From the NCBI GenBank assembly GCA_964393335.1, contig CAYMTN010000001.1:1-64000 (forward strand): a stretch of DNA of 64,000 bases, given 5' to 3'. The stretch is from CAYMTN01 sp964393335 (lineage in GTDB: Bacteria; Chloroflexota; Anaerolineae; Aggregatilineales; Aggregatilineaceae). The notes beneath the pieces were generated by a model that had not been told where the DNA came from, searched no databases, and saw only the letters and a list, made by a program, of their open reading frames with translations. A program made the position numbers and the translations under genes. This document shows, piece after piece, positions 8,297-15,790 of this stretch (position 1 is the stretch's first letter; each line of letters opens with the position of its first letter).

Positions 8297-11200
8297 TTAT
8301 TTGGCGGGTACATCGGCGGTTTCTGGTTTTTCTTCCGGTTCTGGCTCCGGTTCTGGCTCCGGTTCCGGCGGCGGGTTGATCTCGATGTACCAGCGCGCGC
8401 GTTCCGGGTAGTGCCCGTTGATCTCATCCACCCACGCGTCGAGCGAGCCTTCGAGATCACTTTCGTCGTGCGGGATGGCGGTCTGGATCAGCAGCAGGCG
8501 GCCTGCTTTGACCACGTAGCCGCGCCCCGGCGGGAATTCGTCGCTGCCGCCGCTGCGCACACGCCCACCCAGCGCGCCCGGTGATTCCGCTGCATCCAGG
8601 CCCAGGCCATAACGCGGTGATACCACCTGTTTCATCAGGTCGTCCATCGCGCGCATGATGCCCGTCGAGCCGCACATCACAAAGTGCAGGCCCTCCGGCC
8701 CGTACTTGCGGGCCAGTTCGGCCAGGTCGGCGTATTCTTTGGCCCGCGTCGGCGTGCCAACCACGTTCGTGAAGTCGTCATAATTATCCGCGATGACGAA
8801 AATCTCCGGGCGCGGCACGTCTTCGGGCCGCTGCTCGTACTCGTATTGCAGTTTTTCGACCATCGCCGTAAGCTGCTCTTTTTCGGAGATCGCCTCAAGC
8901 ACGTGCGGCAGATTACCTAACGTGCGCTGCCCGCCATACTTAAAGAAGCGCTGTTGGAAGTCGATCAGGACCAGTGCCACGCGGGACGGGGCGTAGGTGT
9001 GCGCCAGCGAAAGCACCCACGAACGCAGCGCGGTCGTTTTGCCGGACAGCGGCGGGCCGACCACCACAAAATGCGGCCCGCGAAGCTGCAAATCAAGCCG
9101 CGTCGGTTTGAGGTCGAGGTCTTCCAGGCCGATGATCGTTTCGATGCGGCCATCGCCTGTGCCAATCGGCGGCAGCAGGCTCTTCAGGGGGATGATCGAG
9201 CGCAGAACGTCGATGCTTTCCGGGCGTTCGCCCTGCCACGCGCTGCGCATGACCTGGGCCAGCATCGAGAGCTTGGTGTTTTCGTCCAACCCTTCCGCTT
9301 CTTCTTCGACGGTGATGCCGACCGGCTGCGCGGTCTGGAATTCCAGCGGCGAGCGCTCGACGGCTACAAAGCCGCGCCCGGCGATGTCATCCAGGCCGGG
9401 CACGCCGCGCCCGACCACGTTGGCGTACTCTGTCGCGTCGGCCAGTTTGAGCGTGATCCGTTCGGTGAACAGGCTGTAGAGTTTGCCCGGCAGCGCGCTG
9501 GTCTGCTCGGCGGTGGCGACGAGATGCACGCCGTATGCGCGGCCCTCGCGTGCCACCGAGATCATCTTATCCATCGAGTTTTCGTAGTTCTCTTTGAATT
9601 CCGCGAAGTTGTCGATCACGAACAGGATCGCGGGCAGGACGTTGTCGGGATGCGTGGCGTTGTAGGTGCTGAGGTTGTCGGCGCGCGCCTGGCTGAGGAT
9701 CGATTTCCGCTCTTCGAGGATACTTTCCAGGCGGCGCAGCAGGCGCTGCACGCGTTCTTCCTCGGAGGGCATGATCGATGCGCCGCGATGCGGCAGCGTT
9801 TCCAGCACGTCCAGGCCGCGCCCGCCAAAGTCGAAGAAATACATGTGCATCTCGGCGGGCGAATGGGTCACGGCGAGGCTGGTGATCAAGGTGCGCAAAA
9901 ACGTCGTTTTACCCCACCCGGACGCGCCAAAGATCACGGCATGGCCGCGTGTCAGGTCCAGGCGCAGCAGCAGTTGTTCGGCGCGGATCGGGTTGTCGAT
10001 CAGGCCCACGACGGCGCGCATCGCGTCTTCGCGCCAGTCCACGCCGGTCCACGATCCTTCGCCGTGCAGCCACGTTCGCAGCGCCGGGCTGAGCGGCAGC
10101 AACGGGTTGCGCTCGGTTTCGCCGCTGATATAGGCGGCGTCAAGCGGCAGTTCGGCGGGCAGCGGGTCCGGCCAGGGTTTTTTCTGCTTGACCACGTCGT
10201 CATCGTTTTCGGCCATGCGGTGCATGATCTCGACCAGCACGTCTGAAAGCGCGGGCGCTTCTTGCAGCGGCCCGGCAGGGCGTCCACCCTGCGCCTCGGC
10301 CCGCTGGCGATCCAGCCAGACCACGGGCGGCTCGGTGTCGATTTGCGGCCCGGTGTAGGGAGCGCCCGCCCGCGCGACCTGCATCAGCTCGACGTTTTCG
10401 TTGCCCACCTGCACGTACGCGCGTCCGGGGATATTCGGCGGCAGGAAGGCCGCGTCCGAGCGCCGGAGCAGTTCGCGGCTGTCTTCCATCGTCTCGACGC
10501 GCAGGCAGATGCGGAACTTCATGTTGGCGCGCATCTGGTCGGTAACAGCGCCTGCCGGGCGCTGCGTGGCCGTGATCAGGGTCACGCCCAGCGCACGGCC
10601 TAGGCGCGTGATGCTGTCAAGCTGCGCTTTGAAGTCGGGATTTTCCTTGACCATTTCCGCGAACTCGTCCACGATGACGAACAGAAACGGGAACGGCTCG
10701 CGCGTGATGTGCAGCCCTTTCTGGCGGTAATGGACGATGTGTTTGACGTTGGTGTCCGCGATCAGCTTGCTGCGCCGGTTCAGTTCGGAGCGCAGCGCGG
10801 TAAAGGTGCGCACGCCAGCCGTGCCTTGCAGGTTGGTGACAATGTCCACGCAGTGCGGCAGCGTGCGGAACGGGTCAAACGCCGCGCCGCCTTTGTAGTC
10901 CACCAGCACAAAATTGATCACGCTGGGGTCGTACTTGATCGCCATGCCGACGATGAGCGTCAGCAGCAGCTCGGATTTACCGGAGCCAGTCGTCCCGGCG
11001 ATCATGCCATGCACGCCGTCGCCGTCGGCGCTGAACACGAGCGAGCGCACCTTGTTGCCGGGCATCAGGCCGATGGGCACGCTCAACCATTCGCTGTTTT
11101 CAGGCTTGCGTGTCTGGCTCCAATACTCCAGGATCGGCAGTTCTTCCACCGTTTCGGCCTGGTTCATCTCCAGCAGGTTGACGGCGGTAGCGAGGTCACC

Positions 11201-12556
11201 GCCATACGTCGTGCGCACGGCCAGCGGCGCGAGTTTCCGCGCGAAATCCTGCTCGGCCTGTTCGGTGTCGAGTGTATCGGCCACGCCGACGTAACGCGGG
11301 GTGTTCACGCCCACTTCGGCATACCGGAAGGCCATCACGCCTTCAACCGGCTCGACTTCGACCACGGCTTTGCAGTCGCTGGGCACCTGCGCCCGCGTCG
11401 GCACGACAAAGATGATCGACGCGCCCAGGCGCGGCCCGCTGTTCAACAGGATCGAGACGGCTGCCTCGGCCTGCACTTCGCCCAGCGGTGACGACTCGCC
11501 CTGCACGCTCATCCCGTCGACGACAACAGCCAGGTGCGGCAGGGTGGGGTCGGTTTCGCTGTCCTTATCGGCCAGCCGGAGCTGGCGGCGCTCCAATTCG
11601 GCCTGCAAATCGTCCCAGAAGCGGCGGACCTTGTCGCGCTCGAAGCACAACTGATCGCCGGTGCCCTGCTGGTTGCGCGACGTGTTGCAGTGCGGCAGCC
11701 AGCGGGCCCATTCCCACTGCTCGCGCGCTGCCGGGGCACCGACCACGTACAGCCGCAGATCGGTCGGGGCGTGGAATGCGGTCAGGTGTACCATCGTCGC
11801 GCGGATAAAATCATAGGTGGGGGTGCTGTTGGTCCCGGCGATGCCGATGGCAAACCGCGCCTCGACCGACTGGTTCGCCGGGTCCCCTTTTTCGGAGCTT
11901 TCCGCCTGGTTGGGGCCTTGATCCGGCTTGAGATAGCGCCGTAGCGGGATCGTGATCGGTGCGTCGGTCACATACTGCGAATCCTCTTGCAGCTTGACCG
12001 CATCTTGCATCTGCGGGTCTTCCTGATTGTCGGTCCCAGCCGTCACCGCGTAATGCACGGTGGAGGGCCGCGTGCCCATGCCGAGCCGGATCACGCCAAA
12101 GTCATTATCCGTCGTGCGGCGCTCCCACAGGCGCAGCCCGCTTTGCCGGTTCTCACGGTCCCCGGCGATATTCAACGCGCTTTCCGGGCTGGGATAGTTG
12201 TAGAGGTAAAAGCGGCGCTGCATGTCGTGCGAGGCGATCATCTCTTTGCGCATTTCGACCAGGCGCTGCGCGTACGCTTTTCGTTTGCGGGCTTCTTCCT
12301 TGTTGCCACGAAAGAAATTGATGGCCGCGACGGACGTGGACGCCACGACCGACATGCCCATCGGGATCAGCAGCAGCAGGCTGCGTCCCTGCCCGGTTGC
12401 GCTGACAAACACGTAACCGATGATCGTGATCAGCGGCAGCGCGACCTGTACCAACGACTGGCTGCCGGTTTCCACGGACGGCGGGGACGGGATCGTCACC
12501 TCGCCAAATGGCAGCTCCGGTTGAATCCGTGGGGGACGGTTCGTAAACTCAGGCAT
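8297..12556 (-). CDS. eccC: EccC/EssC-like FtsK/SpoIIIE ATPase of a type VII secretion system
   Basis: 1419 residues, the size of a complete EccC. Two membrane helices lie at about 35-82. Three P-loop ATPase modules follow: Walker A GTTGSGKS (531-538) with Walker B DE (630-631); GASGWGKTT (877-885) with IDN instead of DE; GPPLSGKTT (1167-1175) with ADN instead of DE. Only the first ATPase therefore has a standard catalytic glutamate, as in characterised EccC proteins where modules 2 and 3 are degenerate and act in substrate binding. The C-terminus is a Pro-Glu-rich tail. It is the motor for export of WXG100 proteins. A GGAG site precedes the ATG at 12556. Confidence 0.95.
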   Translation of the reverse strand: MPEFTNRPPRIQPELPFGEVTIPSPPSVETGSQSLVQVALPLITIIGYVFVSATGQGRSLLLLIPMGMSVVASTSVAAINFFRGNKEEARKRKAYAQRLVEMRKEMIASHDMQRRFYLYNYPSPESALNIAGDRENRQSGLRLWERRTTDNDFGVIRLGMGTRPSTVHYAVTAGTDNQEDPQMQDAVKLQEDSQYVTDAPITIPLRRYLKPDQGPNQAESSEKGDPANQSVEARFAIGIAGTNSTPTYDFIRATMVHLTAFHAPTDLRLYVVGAPAAREQWEWARWLPHCNTSRNQQGTGDQLCFERDKVRRFWDDLQAELERRQLRLADKDSETDPTLPHLAVVVDGMSVQGESSPLGEVQAEAAVSILLNSGPRLGASIIFVVPTRAQVPSDCKAVVEVEPVEGVMAFRYAEVGVNTPRYVGVADTLDTEQAEQDFARKLAPLAVRTTYGGDLATAVNLLEMNQAETVEELPILEYWSQTRKPENSEWLSVPIGLMPGNKVRSLVFSADGDGVHGMIAGTTGSGKSELLLTLIVGMAIKYDPSVINFVLVDYKGGAAFDPFRTLPHCVDIVTNLQGTAGVRTFTALRSELNRRSKLIADTNVKHIVHYRQKGLHITREPFPFLFVIVDEFAEMVKENPDFKAQLDSITRLGRALGVTLITATQRPAGAVTDQMRANMKFRICLRVETMEDSRELLRRSDAAFLPPNIPGRAYVQVGNENVELMQVARAGAPYTGPQIDTEPPVVWLDRQRAEAQGGRPAGPLQEAPALSDVLVEIMHRMAENDDDVVKQKKPWPDPLPAELPLDAAYISGETERNPLLPLSPALRTWLHGEGSWTGVDWREDAMRAVVGLIDNPIRAEQLLLRLDLTRGHAVIFGASGWGKTTFLRTLITSLAVTHSPAEMHMYFFDFGGRGLDVLETLPHRGASIMPSEEERVQRLLRRLESILEERKSILSQARADNLSTYNATHPDNVLPAILFVIDNFAEFKENYENSMDKMISVAREGRAYGVHLVATAEQTSALPGKLYSLFTERITLKLADATEYANVVGRGVPGLDDIAGRGFVAVERSPLEFQTAQPVGITVEEEAEGLDENTKLSMLAQVMRSAWQGERPESIDVLRSIIPLKSLLPPIGTGDGRIETIIGLEDLDLKPTRLDLQLRGPHFVVVGPPLSGKTTALRSWVLSLAHTYAPSRVALVLIDFQQRFFKYGGQRTLGNLPHVLEAISEKEQLTAMVEKLQYEYEQRPEDVPRPEIFVIADNYDDFTNVVGTPTRAKEYADLAELARKYGPEGLHFVMCGSTGIMRAMDDLMKQVVSPRYGLGLDAAESPGALGGRVRSGGSDEFPPGRGYVVKAGRLLLIQTAIPHDESDLEGSLDAWVDEINGHYPERARWYIEINPPPEPEPEPEPEPEEKPETADVPAK

Positions 12557-12687
12557 GAGTTTGAGTCTCCAATGATCACGGACGATAGAATGGGTGCAGC
12601 AGAAAGCGCGGCACGGACCGCTCGCCAGCGCGAGGAAGTGAGGTTGTCTTGAGTGGTTGCCTTACAAACCGCCCCGCACCGGCACGT

Positions 12688-12716
12688 TTGACACAAATTC
12701 AAGAACGCTGTACTTT
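12688..12716 (+). promoter_or_regulatory. Candidate promoter for the pseudokinase gene
   Basis: TTGACA at 12688-12693, a 17-base spacer, then TACTTT at 12711-12716. It shares both hexamers and spacing with the trp promoter in this window. It faces the pseudokinase and overlaps the divergent region with the eccC promoter. The remainder of the 310-base gap (12557-12866) holds no other feature I can support. Confidence 0.55.
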
Positions 12717-12751
12717 AACTATAAACAAAAATCATGAGATGATTGTGAGTC

Positions 12752-12780
12752 ATTCTGGCATAAGTGGTGGGGCATGTCAA
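12752..12780 (-). promoter_or_regulatory. Candidate promoter for the eccC operon
   Basis: On the minus strand a perfect -35 TTGACA (12780-12775) is followed after 17 bases by CAGAAT (12757-12752), four of six matches to the -10 consensus. It lies about 200 bases before the eccC start. Confidence 0.5.
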
Positions 12781-12866
12781 GCAGGACGTGCATACCTGTG
12801 AGATGATACGCTGTGCCAGACTGAACGATCACGTTTCAGTTGCCAATTATACAGAGAGAAACCCCC

Positions 12867-13946
12867 GTGAAACGCGTCTGCACTATCTGTCAACGAGTAT
12901 CGCCCGATGGTAACCTCTGGTGCCAGGAACCGGACTGCCCGGCAGGTGATATTCCGACCATTCTGGATTACGGCGAATGGTTGGGAGATATCGAAGTCAT
13001 CCGGCTGCTGCGCGTGCTGCGCACATCCGCGATCTACGAAGCCCAGCGCGGTGAAGAAAAGATTCTGCTGAAGATCGCCCATAATGGCTGCCAGGACAAG
13101 CTGCGGCGCGAAGCCCGTCTGCTGGCCGATCTGGCGCAGCAGCGCAAACATGCCATGCTGCCTGTGCTGCTCCCGGCCTACCAGCAGGCCGACGTGAAAC
13201 AGCGGCCCTATGGCAAAACCGTTTTTCGCACCGAAACCAAGTATTACGAGGTTTTCGAGCACGCAGAAGGTGAGTTTTTGTGCGATATGCTGCTCAAAAA
13301 CCCGCAGCCCTGGTTCCAGCACGCCGCCTGGATGACGATCAGTCTGGCCGATGCGCTGGCATTTATGCACATCAGGGCCAATACGCTGCACCTCAATCTG
13401 AACCCGGATGCGATTCTTGTGCGCGAGGATAAACAGGGCATTCCGCGCCCGCTGCTGCTGGACCTCGGTTTGTTGGGCGCATTAGGCGATCCGCAGGCGA
13501 TTGACCCGGATTGGATGCGTCGTTTTGCCGTACCGGCCTATACCCCGCCGGAGTTGATCGCGCAGGATGCGCCGCTGACCTACGGCTCGGATGTGTACGA
13601 GCTGGGCATCTTGTTGTACGAGATGCTGGCCGGGCACCCGGCTTTCCCCTTCACGCAGCGTAAGGATGAAGAGGTCCGCCAGTTGGTGAAACGCGGCGTG
13701 CCGGAGCCGTTGGCCCGTACCGATCTGTCCGAGGAGATTCACGCCATCGTACACCAGGCCGTTGCACGCTACCCGGATCGCCGGCAGCAGGACGTGCGCG
13801 TGCTGGCCAAGCAGCTTCGCACCCGTTTTGGCGAGGTCCCGGCGGAGCGCAAACGGTCAATCAGCCGCCCGTTGATGGCGGTAGGGACGCTGGTCGTGCT
13901 GATGACGATCATCTTGATCCTGGTGACGGCGCTGATTGGCTACTGA
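12867..13946 (+). CDS. Tail-anchored protein pseudokinase with N-terminal zinc ribbon
   Basis: About 359 residues. The N-terminus has a zinc-ribbon-like C-x2-C...C-x4-C pattern (C5, C8, C19, C24). The middle is a Ser/Thr kinase fold with the VAIK-like LLKIA lysine and a SDVYELGILLYEM segment. The catalytic loop reads HLNLNPDA instead of HRDxKPxN, so the catalytic Asp, Lys and Asn are all lost, and DFG is DLG. It should not phosphorylate. One hydrophobic helix ends the protein, making it tail-anchored with the kinase fold in the cytoplasm. EssB/YukC of type VIIb systems is also a pseudokinase with a membrane helix, so a structural secretion role is plausible. I chose GTG 12867 after an AGAGAGAA site; a TTG at 12840 is in frame. 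Confidence 0.75.
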   Translation: MKRVCTICQRVSPDGNLWCQEPDCPAGDIPTILDYGEWLGDIEVIRLLRVLRTSAIYEAQRGEEKILLKIAHNGCQDKLRREARLLADLAQQRKHAMLPVLLPAYQQADVKQRPYGKTVFRTETKYYEVFEHAEGEFLCDMLLKNPQPWFQHAAWMTISLADALAFMHIRANTLHLNLNPDAILVREDKQGIPRPLLLDLGLLGALGDPQAIDPDWMRRFAVPAYTPPELIAQDAPLTYGSDVYELGILLYEMLAGHPAFPFTQRKDEEVRQLVKRGVPEPLARTDLSEEIHAIVHQAVARYPDRRQQDVRVLAKQLRTRFGEVPAERKRSISRPLMAVGTLVVLMTIILILVTALIGY

Positions 13947-13961
13947 GACGGTTTGACCGGC

Positions 13962-14004
13962 AAAAAACACCCGCCCGGCGCGTGCCGGGTGGGTGCTCGT
14001 TTTT
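13962..14004. terminator. Bidirectional intrinsic terminator
   Basis: A 12-bp GC-rich stem (cacccgcccggc / gccgggtgggtg, one G-T pair) is flanked by A6 on the left and T5 on the right. It lies between the convergent pseudokinase gene and the WXG100 operon and can end transcription from both. Confidence 0.9.
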
Positions 14005-14022
14005 CTGCGAGATGGACGTACG

Positions 14023-14316
14023 TTACACGAAGCGCTGCGACCCGGAATAATCACCGTCGCGCAGGCTGACAATCGCGCCGACCAGGTCCTGGCTGAGTTC
14101 TTCGCAGGTGTTAGCCAGGGTGTCTACGTGCGGCTTGATGCCTTCCAGATAGTGTACCATTGCCATGTTACCAATCAGTCCGAACAATGCTGTGGCTTTG
14201 AGGATCGCAATCGCGACCTCCAGCGCCTGGCTGACCGCACGGAGCGTATCACACGAGGTGCTAAACCCGTCGGACATCTGTTGTACAGCGTCATAATCCA
14301 TTGAAACTTCGGCCAT
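14023..14316 (-). CDS. WXG100-like protein 4, WXG motif lost
   Basis: 97 residues, helical, the size of ESAT-6/CFP-10 family proteins. It is the last of four consecutive small genes of the same kind. The central hairpin turn, where WXG is expected, reads FGLIGN, so the tryptophan is missing. A charged C-terminal segment with SLRDGDYSGSQRF resembles that of WXG100-like protein 2. The likely role is as a secreted substrate or heterodimer partner for the EccC-like ATPase. Assignment rests on size, helical pattern and neighbours more than on motif identity. Confidence 0.7.
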   Translation of the reverse strand: MAEVSMDYDAVQQMSDGFSTSCDTLRAVSQALEVAIAILKATALFGLIGNMAMVHYLEGIKPHVDTLANTCEELSQDLVGAIVSLRDGDYSGSQRFV

Positions 14317-14364
14317 GAGTTCCTCCCTTTGGAACGGTGTTCTCGGGTTAGATCATCGACGGGG

Positions 14365-14688
14365 TTAGAAAATCGAATCGAAGACGTCGGTTACCTGTCC
14401 CACGACCCCGAACACGTCGTTATCCGCCTGCTGAATCATGCCCAGCGCGTTGGAGATACCGCCGCCAAAGCCCGTGATCGACGCGACCAAGGCCATGATT
14501 TGGGGGATCAAACGGGACTGTACTTCGTCGGTAAATGCTCGCGCACCCTGGCCGGTCCATGCACCACCCATAATCGGCTGCATGCCGCTCCGGATGCCGC
14601 CCGCTACATCTTCAACCTGACTTGCTTGCCGGGCTACCTGGTTCATGACGTCTTCGACGTCGCCCATTACACAACTGAATATAGACAT
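14365..14688 (-). CDS. WXG100 family protein 3
   Basis: 107 residues of two predicted helices joined by a turn with the WXG motif (AWTGQGARAF, W at about residue 44). Such proteins form four-helix dimers and are exported by type VII ATPases. It sits 48 bases upstream of WXG100-like protein 4, which lacks the tryptophan; this fits a W-positive/W-negative heterodimer. The window shows no PE/PPE or toxin gene fused to it. Confidence 0.85.
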   Translation of the reverse strand: MSIFSCVMGDVEDVMNQVARQASQVEDVAGGIRSGMQPIMGGAWTGQGARAFTDEVQSRLIPQIMALVASITGFGGGISNALGMIQQADNDVFGVVGQVTDVFDSIF

Positions 14689-14706
14689 GTTCTACACCCT
14701 TTCTTT

Positions 14707-15003
14707 CTAGCCCTTGAACCGGCTGGCAGCTTCAGTGTCGCCGTCACGCAGATCGACCAGTGCGCCCGTGATATCCATCGACAACTCGTCGAGTTTGTCT
14801 TGCAGGGCCGCGATTCGCGAGTTGAGGCTGTTACGCACAGCGGCGGCCAGTGCATCACCACCACGGCCTAACAGCGCGCCATCCTCCAACTGCCCGGCGA
14901 TGTTCTGCATGCTGCGGATGGTATCTCCGAGCTGCTGTGCGCCCTGTTTGAAAAGGCGGGACATATCCTCCATCTGATCGAAATCCATCTGTACATCAGG
15001 CAT
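14707..15003 (-). CDS. WXG100-like protein 2, tryptophan replaced
   Basis: 98 residues. The hairpin turn reads LLGRGGDAL, so the position of tryptophan is leucine while the glycine is kept. The C-terminal part contains DLRDGDTEAASRF, close to that of WXG100-like protein 4, so the two are probably paralogues. It lies 60 bases downstream of a W-positive partner. Inferred role: partner of WXG100 protein 1 in a secreted heterodimer. Confidence 0.78.
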   Translation of the reverse strand: MPDVQMDFDQMEDMSRLFKQGAQQLGDTIRSMQNIAGQLEDGALLGRGGDALAAAVRNSLNSRIAALQDKLDELSMDITGALVDLRDGDTEAASRFKG

Positions 15004-15063
15004 AGTGACCTCCTTAGAGTCCGATGCGGCGCATATCGGATGCGACGCACCAAACGGCTACCT

Positions 15064-15375
15064 TTAGTGTTGTCCGAAGAGCGAACTGGCTTCGTGTTCG
15101 GCCTGCGACATAACGTTGCTGATCTGCTTGACGGCGTTGCTCGCGTCTTCCAGGGCACGCGCCAGGCGCGTCAGCCCGGGTTCGACCAGATCGTGCATTT
15201 CATTGTAGAACGAATCGGCTCCACGCCCGATCCATCCTCCACCTTCCAGTTCGCCGACTAGGCTCATGATCTGATTTGTGAGTTGCTCTGTAGAAGAGGC
15301 CTCCTGGGCAAATTGGTTGGCAATGCTTGTCAATTGGTCATAATCTGCCTGGATTTTGTTCCCAATACCTACCAT
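15064..15375 (-). CDS. WXG100 family protein 1
   Basis: 103 residues, first gene of the four-gene WXG100 operon. The turn reads GGGWIGRGADSF, a clear W-x-G motif (about residue 48) between two amphipathic helices. AGGAGG stands five bases before the ATG. The order W+, W-, W+, W- across the operon suggests two pairs made by duplication. All are probable substrates of the EccC-like ATPase encoded 2.8 kb away. Confidence 0.87.
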   Translation of the reverse strand: MVGIGNKIQADYDQLTSIANQFAQEASSTEQLTNQIMSLVGELEGGGWIGRGADSFYNEMHDLVEPGLTRLARALEDASNAVKQISNVMSQAEHEASSLFGQH

Positions 15376-15547
15376 GTTGACCTCCTAGATCACCTTGGTT
15401 GCGCTCGGTTGTGCGAATGGAGAAACAACTGGCACAGACTCGCTGTGCCGAAGGTTTGTCAGTGCCCTCCTTTTCCCTGCTGTCTTCTTCCCTGCGGCAG
15501 CCAATGCCATTCCCGACTCGTTCGCTAATGGAACAATCCATAATGTC

Positions 15548-15577
15548 AGTGTAGGCAATCTCAAGGGCGTTTGTCAA
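15548..15577 (-). promoter_or_regulatory. Candidate promoter for the WXG100 operon
   Basis: Minus-strand TTGACA (15577-15572), an 18-base spacer and TACACT (15553-15548, four of six consensus matches), about 175 bases before the first WXG100 gene. The rest of the 15376-15790 gap shows no gene; a TATACT at 15737-15742 could be the -10 for the divergent kinase but lacks a good -35. Confidence 0.45.
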
Positions 15578-15790
15578 GCCAGGTAGCAGTTCAGGACATA
15601 AAAAACGTAAATCAATGTCGTAAAAAATATCTAAAATCGGTTTTTGACCCGGACTCCAGTACCAGACGCGCCCGTGCAGACGCGCGATTCTCCGGGGTTT
15701 GTGCGTCGTGGATTGTGCGTGGAGGATGCACTTAGTTATACTTGATTCGTAGCTTAATCCATGTTGATGAGCAGAGCAATCGAGCAGGTT

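Noticed and set aside
8954..10246. 430-codon plus-strand frame opposite eccC
   Set aside because: Antisense shadow of a certain gene, rich in His, Gln and Arg as such shadows are, with no recognisable domain.
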